This document shows, piece after piece, positions 32,918 to 41,262 of a stretch of DNA of 64,000 nt; the stretch's first letter is position 1, and each line of letters opens with the position of its first letter. The notes under the pieces are model-generated. The model did no database searches, was not told the origin of the DNA, and was given only the letters and a program-made list of their open reading frames with translations. The DNA is from JAIBJN01 sp963847985. GTDB lineage: Bacteria > Actinomycetota > Thermoleophilia > Gaiellales > Gaiellaceae. Location of the stretch: assembly GCA_963847985.1 (NCBI GenBank), contig CAWKBS010000008.1, forward strand, positions 372,001 to 436,000, given 5' to 3'. A program made the position numbers and the translations under genes.

Positions 32918-33841
32918 ATGCGCCGACCCGTCACCGTTGCCTGCGCCCAGGTCGAGCCAGTCGTGCTCGACCGCGAAGCCTCGCTCGAGCGCCTGGCGGC
33001 GACCGCGGGCGAGGCGGCAGCCGCCGGCGCCGGCCTGGTCGTCTTCCCCGAGGCCTACCTCCCTGCCTATCCGTCGTCGGTCTGGGCCAAGCACCTGGCG
33101 GGCTGGGACGATCCCCGCGCCAAGGCCGCGTTCGCCCGGCTCGCCGAGGAATCCGTCGAGGTTCCCGGCCCCGCCGCCGACCGGCTCGGGGAAATCGCGC
33201 GCGAGCACGGGGTCTGGCTCGTCACCGGCGTCACCGAGATCGACCCGGAGCGCCCCGGCACGCTCTACAACACGCTCCTCTACCACGACCCCGAGGGCCG
33301 CCTGGCGCTCCACCACCGCAAGCTCGTGCCCACCAACCACGAGCGGCTCGTGTGGGGCCAGGGCGACGGGCGGGGCCTGCGGGCGATCGAGACCGGCTTC
33401 GGCCGTCTCGGCGGGCTCATCTGCTGGGAGAACTACATGCCGCTCGCGCGCTTCTCGCTCTACGAGTCCGGCGTCGAGATCTACGTGGCGTCGACGGCCG
33501 ACGACTCCGACGGCTGGCAGGCGACGCTCGTCCACATCGCGCGGGAGTCGCGTGCGTTCGTGGTCGCCCCGTGCCACTTCCAGCGCGCCGCGGCCTATCC
33601 GGAGGACTTCCCGCTCCGCGACGCCTTCGACGGCATCGAGATCATCGGCCGCGGGGGCAGCGCGATCCTCGGCCCGGACGGCGAGTACCTGGCGGGGCCG
33701 CTTTACGACGAGGAGGGCATCCTCTACGCGGAGCTCGACCCGGCGCGGCTGCACGAGGAGCGCCAGCGCTTCGACCCGGCCGGCCACTACCACCGTCCCG
33801 ACGTGCTCAAGCTCGAGGTCAACGCGCCGCCCGACCCGTGA
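32918..33841 (+). CDS. Carbon-nitrogen hydrolase, nitrilase-like
   Basis: A 307-residue nitrilase-superfamily enzyme with the complete catalytic triad: E45 in FPEAYLP, K135 in HHRKLVPT and C169 in LICWENYMP. The CWE motif and the length point to branch 1 (aliphatic/aromatic nitrilases that turn R-CN into R-COOH and ammonia) rather than amidases. It is the first gene of a coupled run with an aminotransferase and an exporter. A paralogue with the same CWENYMPLAR motif is at 45220-46203. Confidence 0.9.
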   Translation: MRRPVTVACAQVEPVVLDREASLERLAATAGEAAAAGAGLVVFPEAYLPAYPSSVWAKHLAGWDDPRAKAAFARLAEESVEVPGPAADRLGEIAREHGVWLVTGVTEIDPERPGTLYNTLLYHDPEGRLALHHRKLVPTNHERLVWGQGDGRGLRAIETGFGRLGGLICWENYMPLARFSLYESGVEIYVASTADDSDGWQATLVHIARESRAFVVAPCHFQRAAAYPEDFPLRDAFDGIEIIGRGGSAILGPDGEYLAGPLYDEEGILYAELDPARLHEERQRFDPAGHYHRPDVLKLEVNAPPDP

Positions 33842-34989
33842 GCGCCGGACGGTCCTCGCTCTCGCCGCGGAGCGACTTCCCCGTGCTCGACGAGGTCGTC
33901 TACCTGAACACGGGCTCGATCGGGCTCGAGGCGCTGCCCGTGCAGCAGGCGGGCGAGGCGCTCGGACGCCAGATCGCCGGGCGCGGCACGGTCGGGTTCG
34001 ACGACGAGGTCGAAAAGCGCGTCGGGGACGTCCCGAGGGCGGCAGTTGCGCGGCTCCTCGGTGCGAGCCCCGACGACGTCGCGGTGGTGACGCACGCGAC
34101 CGAGGCGCTCTGCCAGGTCGCCTGGTGGCTGAAGCCGGGCGAGGGCGAGAACGTCGTCTCCGCCGACCTCGAGTTCCCCAGCGTCACGTACCCGTGGCTC
34201 CGGCTCGCGCGGGACACCGGAGTGGAGGTGCGCCTCGCGCCTGCGCTCCACGACCCGGCCTCGTTCTCGCTGGACACGATCGCCTCGATCGTGGACGAGC
34301 GCACCGCCGTCATCTGCGTCAGCCACGTCCAGTACGCGACGGGGCACCGGGTCGACCCGGCGGGGCTCGTGGAGCTGGCGCGCTCGGTGGGCGCCATGCT
34401 CGTCCTCGACGTCACGCACTCGGCCGGCGTCGTGCCGCTCGACGCGCCCGCGCTCGGCGTGGACGTGCTCGTCTCCTCCGGCTACAAGTGGCTCTGCTCG
34501 GCGCCGGGGGCGGGCATCTGCTACCTGCGGCCCGAGCTGTGGGAGCGCCTCGACCCGCCCTTCGTCGGCTGGAAGTCGACCGAGGACGCGTTCGCCTTCG
34601 ACGCGACGACGATCCCTCTGGCGCAGGCGGCCCGCCGGCTCGAGTACTCGACGCCCGCCCACGCGGCCGGCGCCGCGCTGACCGCGGCGGTCGACTACCT
34701 GCTCGACCTGGGGATCGAGAACGTCCTCGAGCACGATCTCGCGCTCGCCGCCGAGCTTCGCGCGGGGCTGGAGCGGCTCGGGGCCGAAGTCCTGACGCCG
34801 GCGGAGGACGACCGCCGCGCGGGGATCGTCATCGCCCGCTTCCCCGGTCGCGATGGCCCTGAAGTAGCCGCGGCGCTCGCCGAGGCCGGCGTCATCGTCT
34901 CGCCGCGGCTCGGCGCCGTGCGCTTCTCCCTCCACCACTTCAACGACTCCTCCGACGTCGAGCGGGCGCTGGCCGCCCTCCAGCCCTGA
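33838..34989 (+). CDS. Class V PLP-dependent aminotransferase / cysteine desulfurase-like enzyme
   Basis: A 383-residue fold-type I PLP enzyme. The cofactor lysine is K217 in SSGYKWL, and DVTHSAGV supplies the Asp and His that contact PLP. The N-terminus YLNTGSIGLEALP is typical of the class V group, which includes isopenicillin N epimerase-like and cysteine desulfurase-like enzymes. No conserved desulfurase Cys loop is evident, so lyase, racemase or transaminase chemistry is possible. GTG 33838 overlaps the nitrilase stop (GTGA), so the two proteins are made together. Confidence 0.87.
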   Translation: MSAGRSSLSPRSDFPVLDEVVYLNTGSIGLEALPVQQAGEALGRQIAGRGTVGFDDEVEKRVGDVPRAAVARLLGASPDDVAVVTHATEALCQVAWWLKPGEGENVVSADLEFPSVTYPWLRLARDTGVEVRLAPALHDPASFSLDTIASIVDERTAVICVSHVQYATGHRVDPAGLVELARSVGAMLVLDVTHSAGVVPLDAPALGVDVLVSSGYKWLCSAPGAGICYLRPELWERLDPPFVGWKSTEDAFAFDATTIPLAQAARRLEYSTPAHAAGAALTAAVDYLLDLGIENVLEHDLALAAELRAGLERLGAEVLTPAEDDRRAGIVIARFPGRDGPEVAAALAEAGVIVSPRLGAVRFSLHHFNDSSDVERALAALQP

Positions 34990-35852
34990 GCGCGCTCCGG
35001 GTCGTCCGCGACGCGCCGGCGCCGGTCCTCGTCGTCGCGTCCGCGTTCTCCGTCCAGTTCGGCGCCGCGCTGGCGACGTCGGCGTTCGACGAGGTCGGCC
35101 CGCTCGGCTTCGTCTGGCTCCGGGTGGGTTTCGCGGCGCTGCTCCTGCTGGCCCTGAACGCGCGCGCATTGCGCGGGGCGGGCCCACGGCCGCTCCGCTG
35201 GGTTGTCGCGGCCGGCGCGGCCATCGCGGTCATGAACGCGTGCTTCTACCAGGCGATCGACCGTATCCCGCTCGGGTTGGCGACCACTGTCGAGTTCCTC
35301 GGGCCGCTCGCCGTCGCCGTGCTCGGGTCCCGCCGCGGGCTCGACTTCGTCTGGGTCGCGCTCGCCGGAGTCGGGGTGGCGCTGCTCGGGAGCCCGGGGG
35401 TCGACGTCGATCCGGTGGGGCTCGCCTTCGCCTTCGGCGCCGCCGCCAGCTGGGCGGCGTACATCCTCCTCGCCAAGCGGATGCTGGCCGACTGGCCGGT
35501 GGGCACCGGGCTGACGCTGACGCTTCTCGTCGCCGCGCTCCTGCTGGCGCCGCTCGGGCTGGCCGGAGGCGGGAGCGGCCTCCTCGACGCCCGCATCCTG
35601 GCGCTCGGGCTCGCCGTCGCCGTGCTCGGATCGGTGGTGCCCTTCACGCTGGAGCTTGCGGCGCTGCGGCAGATCTCGGCGGCCACCTTCGGCATCCTCC
35701 TGAGCCTCGAGCCCGCGGTGGCCGCGTTCGCGGGCGCGGTCGCGCTCGGCCAGGTTCCGAGCCCCGTCGAGGCCCTGGCGATCGTCTTCGTCATCGCCGC
35801 CTCGGCGGGGGCAAGCCTCGGCGCCCGGCGCGTCGTCCCTCCGGAGGTTTGA
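34986..35852 (+). CDS. EamA/RhtA-type DMT exporter, probable CTG start
   Basis: A ten-helix drug/metabolite transporter family protein, likely an amino acid or metabolite exporter. The first ATG/GTG-type codon (35124) would delete the first membrane helix. Upstream in the same frame is the normal family N-terminus (VLVVASAFSVQFGAALATSAFDEVGPLG), reachable only from CTG 34986. That CTG overlaps the aminotransferase stop as CTGA, the same geometry as the GTGA and ATGA junctions elsewhere. The resulting 288 residues match the RhtA family length. Two EamA halves are visible. Confidence 0.85.
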   Translation: MSALRVVRDAPAPVLVVASAFSVQFGAALATSAFDEVGPLGFVWLRVGFAALLLLALNARALRGAGPRPLRWVVAAGAAIAVMNACFYQAIDRIPLGLATTVEFLGPLAVAVLGSRRGLDFVWVALAGVGVALLGSPGVDVDPVGLAFAFGAAASWAAYILLAKRMLADWPVGTGLTLTLLVAALLLAPLGLAGGGSGLLDARILALGLAVAVLGSVVPFTLELAALRQISAATFGILLSLEPAVAAFAGAVALGQVPSPVEALAIVFVIAASAGASLGARRVVPPEV

Positions 35853-35871
35853 GGGCTCGCTGCTCTAGCCG

Positions 35872-35877
35872 TACGCT
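35872..35877 (+). promoter_or_regulatory. -10 element TACGCT for leaderless CoA ligase mRNA
   Basis: TACGCT ends six bases before GTG 35884. This gives the ligase/hydratase pair its own transcript in addition to readthrough from the exporter gene 31 bases upstream. Confidence 0.45.
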
Positions 35878-35883
35878 ACGCGC

Positions 35884-37182
35884 GTGGAGTGGGCGGCCTA
35901 CTTCGACGAGCGCACCGAGACGATGCCGCCGGCCTGGACGCGCAGGCTCGAGGAGGAGCTTCTGGTCGCCCAGGTGTCGCGTTGCTACGAGCGCTCGCCG
36001 TTCTGGCGGCGCAAGCTGGCGGAGGGCGGCATCAGGCCGGACCAGGTGCTCAGCGCCGAGGATCTGCGGCACATCCCGTTGACGACGAAGGAGGAGCTGC
36101 GCGCCTCGCAGGAGGCCGAGCCTCCGCTCGGGGACTTCGCCTGCGCCGACCGCGTCGACGTCGTCCGCGTCCACCTCACGTCGGGGACGACCGGGAAGCC
36201 GCTCGCGCTCGGCTACACCACGGAGGACCTGGAGACCTCCGCCCGCATCGGCGCCCGCGCCTTCTGGGCGGCCGGGGCGCGGCCCGACGACATCCTGCTC
36301 CACTGCCTCAACTACAGCTTCTACACGGGCGGGCTCGTCGACCACGACTCGCTGGAGGAGACCGGCGCGACGATGGTGCCGGTCGGGCTCGGGCAGAGCG
36401 CCCGGGTGCTCGAGCTGTGGAGCGACCTGCGTCCGACCGCGCTCTTCTCGACGCTCACCTACCCGCTCTACCTGGCCGAGACCGCGCAGGAAGCCGGGCT
36501 CGACCCCCGGGCGCTCGGCCTGCAGAAGCTGATCGTCGCCGGCGAGCCCGGCGGCCAGCTCGCGGGCACGAGGAAGCGCCTGGAGGAGCTTTGGGGGGCG
36601 ACCATGCGCGACACCTACGGGCTCTCGGACGTGTGGGGCACGTTCGCCGCCGAGTGCGAGGAGGGCGACGGCCTCCATTTCTCCGGCCAGGACGGCGTCC
36701 TGGCCGAGCTGGTCGACCCCGACTCCGGCGAGCCGGTCGGAATCGAGCCGGGAGCGACCGGCGAGCTCGTCTTCACGCACCTCGCGCGCGAGGCCACGCC
36801 CGTCCTGCGCTTCCGCTCGCGCGACCTGGCGGAGATCCTCGGCGTCGAGTGCCCCTGCGGCCGCACCGGTTTCCGCTTTCGCGTCGCGGGCCGCAGCGAC
36901 GACATGTTCAGGGTGCGCGGCGTCAACGTCTTCCCCAGCTCGCTGGAGGGCCTCCTGCGGGAGCGCGGGCTCGACCGCTTCGCCGTCGTCCTCGAGGCGT
37001 TCCCGGTGGAGCCGCCCGTCGAGGTCCTCGTCGAGGGCGTGGACGGGAGGGAGGAGGAGCTGGCGGAGGCCGTGAAGGCCCGCTTCGGCTTCACCTGCGT
37101 GATCCGGTCGGCGACGCTCCCGCGCACCGAGGCGAAGGCAAAGCGGCTGTACCGCCTCTACGACGGAGACGAGCGCCCGTGA
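35884..37182 (+). CDS. Phenylacetate-CoA ligase-like adenylate-forming enzyme
   Basis: A 432-residue AMP-forming acyl/aryl-CoA ligase of the PaaK group. Motifs present are the P-loop LTSGTTGKPLA (about 99-109), DTYGLSDVWG for the adenylate-binding A5 region, and GRSDDMFRVRGVNVFP for the hinge and C-terminal lysine-like region. It would activate a carboxylic acid to its CoA thioester. The gene is fused by a GTGA overlap to an enoyl-CoA hydratase, which suggests a CoA-dependent degradation or modification route. The true acid substrate is unknown; the upstream nitrilase could supply it (inference). Confidence 0.9.
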   Translation: MEWAAYFDERTETMPPAWTRRLEEELLVAQVSRCYERSPFWRRKLAEGGIRPDQVLSAEDLRHIPLTTKEELRASQEAEPPLGDFACADRVDVVRVHLTSGTTGKPLALGYTTEDLETSARIGARAFWAAGARPDDILLHCLNYSFYTGGLVDHDSLEETGATMVPVGLGQSARVLELWSDLRPTALFSTLTYPLYLAETAQEAGLDPRALGLQKLIVAGEPGGQLAGTRKRLEELWGATMRDTYGLSDVWGTFAAECEEGDGLHFSGQDGVLAELVDPDSGEPVGIEPGATGELVFTHLAREATPVLRFRSRDLAEILGVECPCGRTGFRFRVAGRSDDMFRVRGVNVFPSSLEGLLRERGLDRFAVVLEAFPVEPPVEVLVEGVDGREEELAEAVKARFGFTCVIRSATLPRTEAKAKRLYRLYDGDERP

Positions 37183-37925
37183 CTGTCTCCGTCGCGCGCG
37201 AGGGCGCAGCCGTCTGGATCCGCTGGGCGCGGCCCGAGCGCCTGAACGCCTGGGACTTCGAGACGCTGGCAGCGCTCGGGGGCGCCCTCGCGGAGGCAGG
37301 CGGGTCGGACGCACGCGCGATCGTCCTCCACGGCGAGGGCGGCGCCTTCTCCTCGGGCGACGACCTTCGCGAGACGGCGACGCTGACCCCGGAGGAGTGG
37401 GCGGCCGCGCTCACGGGCTTCAACCGCCTGACGCGGGAGGTCGTGGCCGCGCCGCAGCCGGTGATCGCGGCCGTGGACGGCGTCTGCGTCGGGGGAGCCT
37501 GCGAGCTTGCAGCCGCTTGCGACATCCGCGTGGCGACCCCGCGCTCGCGCTTCGGCTGCCCCGAGGTGGCGATCGGGCTCTCGATCTCGAACGGCTTCAG
37601 CGTGCTGGCGCCGCGGGCCGCGCGGCGACTCGTGCTCACCGGCGAGCTCGTGGACGCAGAGGAGGCGCAGCGGCTCGGGCTGATCGACCTCGTCGTGGAC
37701 GACGTCGGGGCCGAGGCGCACCGGCTCGTCGAGCGCATCGCGATGCTCGCGCCGCTGGCGGTCGCCGGCTCGAAGCGGCTGCTGGACGCCTCGACCCGCG
37801 AGGAGCTCGAGCGCGCCCTCGACCGCGAAGCGGCGCTCTGCGAGCAGCTCTTCGAGACCGCAGATTCCCGCGAGGGGCTCGCGGCCTTCCTGGAGAAGCG
37901 AGAGCCGAGGTTCCGGGGCGCCTGA
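37179..37925 (+). CDS. Enoyl-CoA hydratase/isomerase family protein
   Basis: A 248-residue crotonase-fold enzyme. The oxyanion-hole segments are seen as GEGGAFSSGDDLRE and AAVDGVCVGGACELAAACD. The first catalytic Glu of standard hydratases is in the ACELAA segment; the second in CPEVAIGL. It would hydrate or isomerise the product of the adjacent CoA ligase. The GTG start overlaps the ligase stop. A small hairpin (37933-37951) follows before the convergent VOC gene. Confidence 0.91.
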   Translation: MTVSVAREGAAVWIRWARPERLNAWDFETLAALGGALAEAGGSDARAIVLHGEGGAFSSGDDLRETATLTPEEWAAALTGFNRLTREVVAAPQPVIAAVDGVCVGGACELAAACDIRVATPRSRFGCPEVAIGLSISNGFSVLAPRAARRLVLTGELVDAEEAQRLGLIDLVVDDVGAEAHRLVERIAMLAPLAVAGSKRLLDASTREELERALDREAALCEQLFETADSREGLAAFLEKREPRFRGA

Positions 37926-37963
37926 GACCTGGCCCGGCTCGTCCTGCCGGGAGTCTGCCGGCC

Positions 37964-38386
37964 TCAGCTCAGACTGACTGACCCGTCCTCGCCAAGCGTC
38001 CAGAACGGGTTGTGCGCGACCTCCCACGGGTGGCCGTCGGGGTCGTGGAAGACGCCCGAGTAGCCGCCCCAGAAGGTCGCGGCTCCGGCGCGGGCGACCG
38101 TTCCGCCGGCGCGCTCGGCCTCGGCGAGGACGGCGTCGACCTCCTCGGGGCTCCGCACGTTGTGCGCCGGCGTGATCCCACCCCAGCCGCCCCGATCCTC
38201 GACGACCGAGTCCTCGGCGAGCTGCTCCCGGCTCCAGAGCCCCACGATCATCCCGCCGGCCTGGAAGAAGACGACGTCGCCGCCTCCGTCCTCCTGCCCG
38301 CGCCAGCCGAGGGCCTCGTAGAAGGCCTTCGCCCGCGCGAGGTCTGCGACCCCCAGCGTGATGAGGCTGACGCGTTGCTCCACCAC
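37964..38386 (-). CDS. VOC-superfamily (glyoxalase-like) protein
   Basis: A 140-residue single-subunit VOC fold protein with the pattern RVSLITLGVADLARAKAFYEALGW at the start and FHDPDGHPWEVAHNP at the end, which contains metal-ligand-type His and Glu. It is nearest to the glyoxalase/bleomycin-resistance-like group that binds small metabolites. GTG 38386 and GTG 38383 are adjacent candidate starts; TAGCCT at 38392-38397 (minus strand) is a likely -10 box five bases before the first. It is divergent from the DinG-type helicase gene. Confidence 0.85.
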   Translation of the reverse strand: MVEQRVSLITLGVADLARAKAFYEALGWRGQEDGGGDVVFFQAGGMIVGLWSREQLAEDSVVEDRGGWGGITPAHNVRSPEEVDAVLAEAERAGGTVARAGAATFWGGYSGVFHDPDGHPWEVAHNPFWTLGEDGSVSLS

Positions 38387-38452
38387 CCGGCAGGCTAACA
38401 CGAACGGATGTTCTATGCTGACCGGCGGGCGTTCTACTCTCGACGTCCCTCC

Positions 38453-40327
38453 ATGGACGCGTACTTCGGCAGCGGCGGTCGGCTCTCCGCCTCCCTTCCG
38501 GGCTTCGAGCCCCGGGCCGGCCAGGCTGCCCTCGCGCAGGAGGTCGCGGACGCGCTCGAGCACGGCGAGCACCTCCTCGCCGAGGCCGGAACCGGCATCG
38601 GCAAGAGCCTCGCCTACCTGATCCCGGCGCTCGCCTCGGGCCGGCGAGTCGTCGTCGCCACCGCGACGAAGGCGCTCCAGGAGCAGCTTCTGACCAAGGA
38701 CGTCCCGGCCGCCGCGGCCGCGCTCGGCCGCGAGGTCGACGTTGCGGTCCTCAAGGGCCGCCAGAACTACCTGTGCCGAAAGAGCCTCAACCTGCTCGCG
38801 CTGCCGCTCTTCCGCACGGCCGAGGACGCCGCCGAGTACGAGCGCCTCCAGGACTGGATCACGACGACGGAGACCGGCGACCGCGCGGAGCTCCCGTTCG
38901 AGCCCCGGCCGACGCTCTGGGCCGAGGTCGCCGTCGGGCCGGACCGCTGCGCGGGCAGGCGCTGCCCCTTCCTGGCCACCTGCTTCTCCGAGCAGGCGCG
39001 CGGGCGGGCGCAGGAGGCGGAGCTGATCATCGCCAACCACGCGCTCTACTTCGCCGACCTGGCGCTCCGGGCCAAGACCGGCGACGGCGCCGGCGTCCTT
39101 CCCGAGCACGACGCGGTCGTCTTCGACGAGGCGCACCGGCTGGAGGAGAGCGCCGCCGCGTGGTTCGGCGGGCGCGTGTCCCTCGGGGGCCTTCGCCAGC
39201 TTCTCAGGGACGTCGAGCGCGGGTGCAGGGAGGCCGCGCGCGCGGTGCCGGCCCGCGCGCTGGACGCGATCGACCGACGTGGGGAGGAGCTGCTCGCCGG
39301 GCTCGACCCCGGCCGGGGACGCCGGCGCCTGACCCCTGCCGACGTGGAGGCCGCCGCCGGCCCCGCCGGCGCCCTGGCCGCCGCACTCGTCCAGCTCGCC
39401 GAGGCGCTCCGCGGCGGGAGCGACGACCTCGACCTGCTCGCCCGCCGCTCGCTCGCGGTCGTCGACGATCTCGGCGCCTGCCTGGCCGTGGAGGACGAGG
39501 ACGCCGTCTCCTGGGCCGAGCAGGGAGCGCTCGCCTGGGCGCCCGTCGACGTGTCGGACACGCTGCGCGAGATCCTCTGGGAGCGCGAGGTCGTCTCGGT
39601 GCTCGTCTCCGCGACGCTGGAGGCACGCTTCCTCCGCCGCCGTCTCGGGCTCGACGAGGCGCGCGAGGTGTCGCTTCCCTCGCCCTACGAGTACCGCGAC
39701 CAGGCCCTCCTCTACGTCCCGCGCTCCTTCCCGGAGCCGCGCTCGCCGGGCTACGACGCCCGCCTGGCCGAGGAGGTGCTCGCCCTCTGCCGGCTCTCCG
39801 AAGGGCGTGCTCTCGTCCTCACCACCTCCTACCGCGCGCTCGACGGGCTGGCCGAGCGGCTCGAAGCGCGGATCCCCTTCCCGCTGCTCGTGCAAGGAGA
39901 GGCGCCGCGCGAGCGGCTTCTGGAGCGCTTCCGCGAGGATGTCGACTCCGTTCTCCTCGCCACGCAGACCTTCTGGCAGGGCGTGGACGTGCAGGGGGAG
40001 TCGCTCTCGCTCCTCGTCATCGACAAGCTCCCCTTCGCCGCGCCGAACGACCCGCTCGTGGAGGCGCGCTGCGAGCGCATCGCGAAGGCCGGGGGCGATT
40101 GGTTCGCCGAATATGCAGTGCCGTCGGCGATCCTCCAGCTCCGGCAGGGATTCGGACGCCTGATCCGGGGCCACGGCGACCAGGGGGTGGTGGCGATCCT
40201 CGACCCCCGGCTGCGGACGAGGCGCTACGGGCAGCGGTTCCTCGAGGCGCTCCCGCCCGCGCCGCTCGTGGGCGACCTCGGCGCCGTGGCCGCGTTCCTT
40301 GGTGCCGGGGAACGGGCGACAGCCTGA
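38453..40327 (+). CDS. DinG/XPD-type Fe-S DNA helicase
   Basis: A 624-residue superfamily 2 helicase. It has Walker A GTGIGKS (46-52), the DEAH box in VVFDEAHRLEES, and helicase motifs IATQTFWQGVDV-like (as LATQTFWQGVDVQG) and QGFGRLIRG. The iron-sulfur cluster cysteines of the XPD/DinG family are complete: one in NYLCRKS and three in DRCAGRRCPFLATC. It unwinds forked DNA or R-loops during repair. ATG 38453 gives the normal N-terminus MDAYFGSGGR; ATG 38408 lies in a likely promoter region (TATGCT, TACTCT). Confidence 0.92.
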   Translation: MDAYFGSGGRLSASLPGFEPRAGQAALAQEVADALEHGEHLLAEAGTGIGKSLAYLIPALASGRRVVVATATKALQEQLLTKDVPAAAAALGREVDVAVLKGRQNYLCRKSLNLLALPLFRTAEDAAEYERLQDWITTTETGDRAELPFEPRPTLWAEVAVGPDRCAGRRCPFLATCFSEQARGRAQEAELIIANHALYFADLALRAKTGDGAGVLPEHDAVVFDEAHRLEESAAAWFGGRVSLGGLRQLLRDVERGCREAARAVPARALDAIDRRGEELLAGLDPGRGRRRLTPADVEAAAGPAGALAAALVQLAEALRGGSDDLDLLARRSLAVVDDLGACLAVEDEDAVSWAEQGALAWAPVDVSDTLREILWEREVVSVLVSATLEARFLRRRLGLDEAREVSLPSPYEYRDQALLYVPRSFPEPRSPGYDARLAEEVLALCRLSEGRALVLTTSYRALDGLAERLEARIPFPLLVQGEAPRERLLERFREDVDSVLLATQTFWQGVDVQGESLSLLVIDKLPFAAPNDPLVEARCERIAKAGGDWFAEYAVPSAILQLRQGFGRLIRGHGDQGVVAILDPRLRTRRYGQRFLEALPPAPLVGDLGAVAAFLGAGERATA

Positions 40328-40343
40328 TACCTTTTTCGGGCCA

Positions 40344-41018
40344 GTGGCCAAGAAGGATCGAGTCCCGACCCCGCCCAAGCGACCCGTCCAGGCGCCTCAG
40401 GCCTACAAGGCCGAGGCAAGCCCGCGTCGCACCCGGCTGATCTTCATCGGCCTGGCCGTCGCGATCCTGATCGCGGCAGCCGCCATCGGGATCGGCTTCA
40501 TCATGAGCGGCGGCGACGACTCCGGGGGCGACGCGGTGACGCAGGGCGACTGCACCTCGCAGACCTTCGACGCGCTCGAGGCTAGCCACGTCGAGGAGCT
40601 CCCCGGCGACTACGAGTACAACTCGCTGCCGGCCACGAGCGGCCTCCACAACCCGGTCACCGCGATCTGGAACCTCTACGACCAGCCGGTGCCGCAGATC
40701 AACTACGTCCACAACCTCGAGCACGGCGGGGTCGTCATCCAGTACGGCAGCGAGGTGCCCGCCGGGGACATCGCCGCCCTCGCCGACTGGTACGCGCAGG
40801 ACACGCGTGGCCTGATCATCGCGCCGTTCTCGGAGGAGTTCGAGGAGGAGGACCCGACGCTCGCCGGCGAGATCGTGGCCGCCTCGTGGACGCACCTGCT
40901 CCGCTGCGGCTCGTTCGACGAGGAGGCCTTGTCGGACTTCAGCGACGACTACCGGGGCCCGCAGGGCGACGGTCCCGAGAAGTTCGAGCTCGACCAGTTA
41001 CAGCAAGGCTCCAACTAG
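40344..41018 (+). CDS. DUF3105 membrane-anchored protein
   Basis: A 224-residue protein with a short basic cytoplasmic N-terminus, one membrane helix (about 32-53) and an external DUF3105 domain. The domain includes HVEELPGDYEYNSLPATSG, YVHNLEHGGVVIQY with two conserved His, and an extracellular Cys pair (C72 and a second Cys in LLRCGSF) that may form a disulfide. Function unknown; the His-rich core suggests metal binding. GTG 40344 has TACCTT (40328-40333) upstream. It ends 14 bases before the tRNA-Leu gene. Confidence 0.86.
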   Translation: MAKKDRVPTPPKRPVQAPQAYKAEASPRRTRLIFIGLAVAILIAAAAIGIGFIMSGGDDSGGDAVTQGDCTSQTFDALEASHVEELPGDYEYNSLPATSGLHNPVTAIWNLYDQPVPQINYVHNLEHGGVVIQYGSEVPAGDIAALADWYAQDTRGLIIAPFSEEFEEEDPTLAGEIVAASWTHLLRCGSFDEEALSDFSDDYRGPQGDGPEKFELDQLQQGSN

Positions 41019-41032
41019 CCTCTCCCGAAGGA

Positions 41033-41116
41033 GCCGGGGTGGCGGAAACGGTAGACGCGGGGGGCTTAAAACCCTCTGCCCGCAAGGGCGTGTGAGTTCG
41101 AATCTCACCCCCGGCA
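41033..41116 (+). tRNA. tRNA-Leu (anticodon UAA)
   Basis: An 84-base class II tRNA. The acceptor arms GCCGGGG (41033-41039) and CCCCGGC (41109-41115) pair perfectly, the anticodon loop is CTTAAAA giving UAA, the long variable arm TGCCC-GCAA-GGGCG is present, and the T arm is GTGAG-TTCGAAT-CTCAC. The discriminator base is A. CCA is not encoded. Confidence 0.97.
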
Positions 41117-41262
41117 CTCGGCTCGCAGCACCAGAAGCCGCGAACCAGCCATTTGTCCAGGAATCCCGGCTCCCACTTGGCAGTCGCCCAGAAAACACTC
41201 ATGCTGAGCCTTCCAGCATCTGTGCCGGTGGGGACCGGTGTCGTCGGAGGGAGAGCGAGGAT

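Noticed and set aside
37933..37951. Hairpin CCCGGC...GCCGGG between convergent genes as a terminator
   Set aside because: Short stem with a seven-base loop and no T-tract; only noted beside the hydratase gene.
38408..38452. Extended N-terminus of the DinG-type helicase from ATG 38408
   Set aside because: The 15 added residues are not part of the family and overlap likely -10 elements; ATG 38453 gives the expected start.
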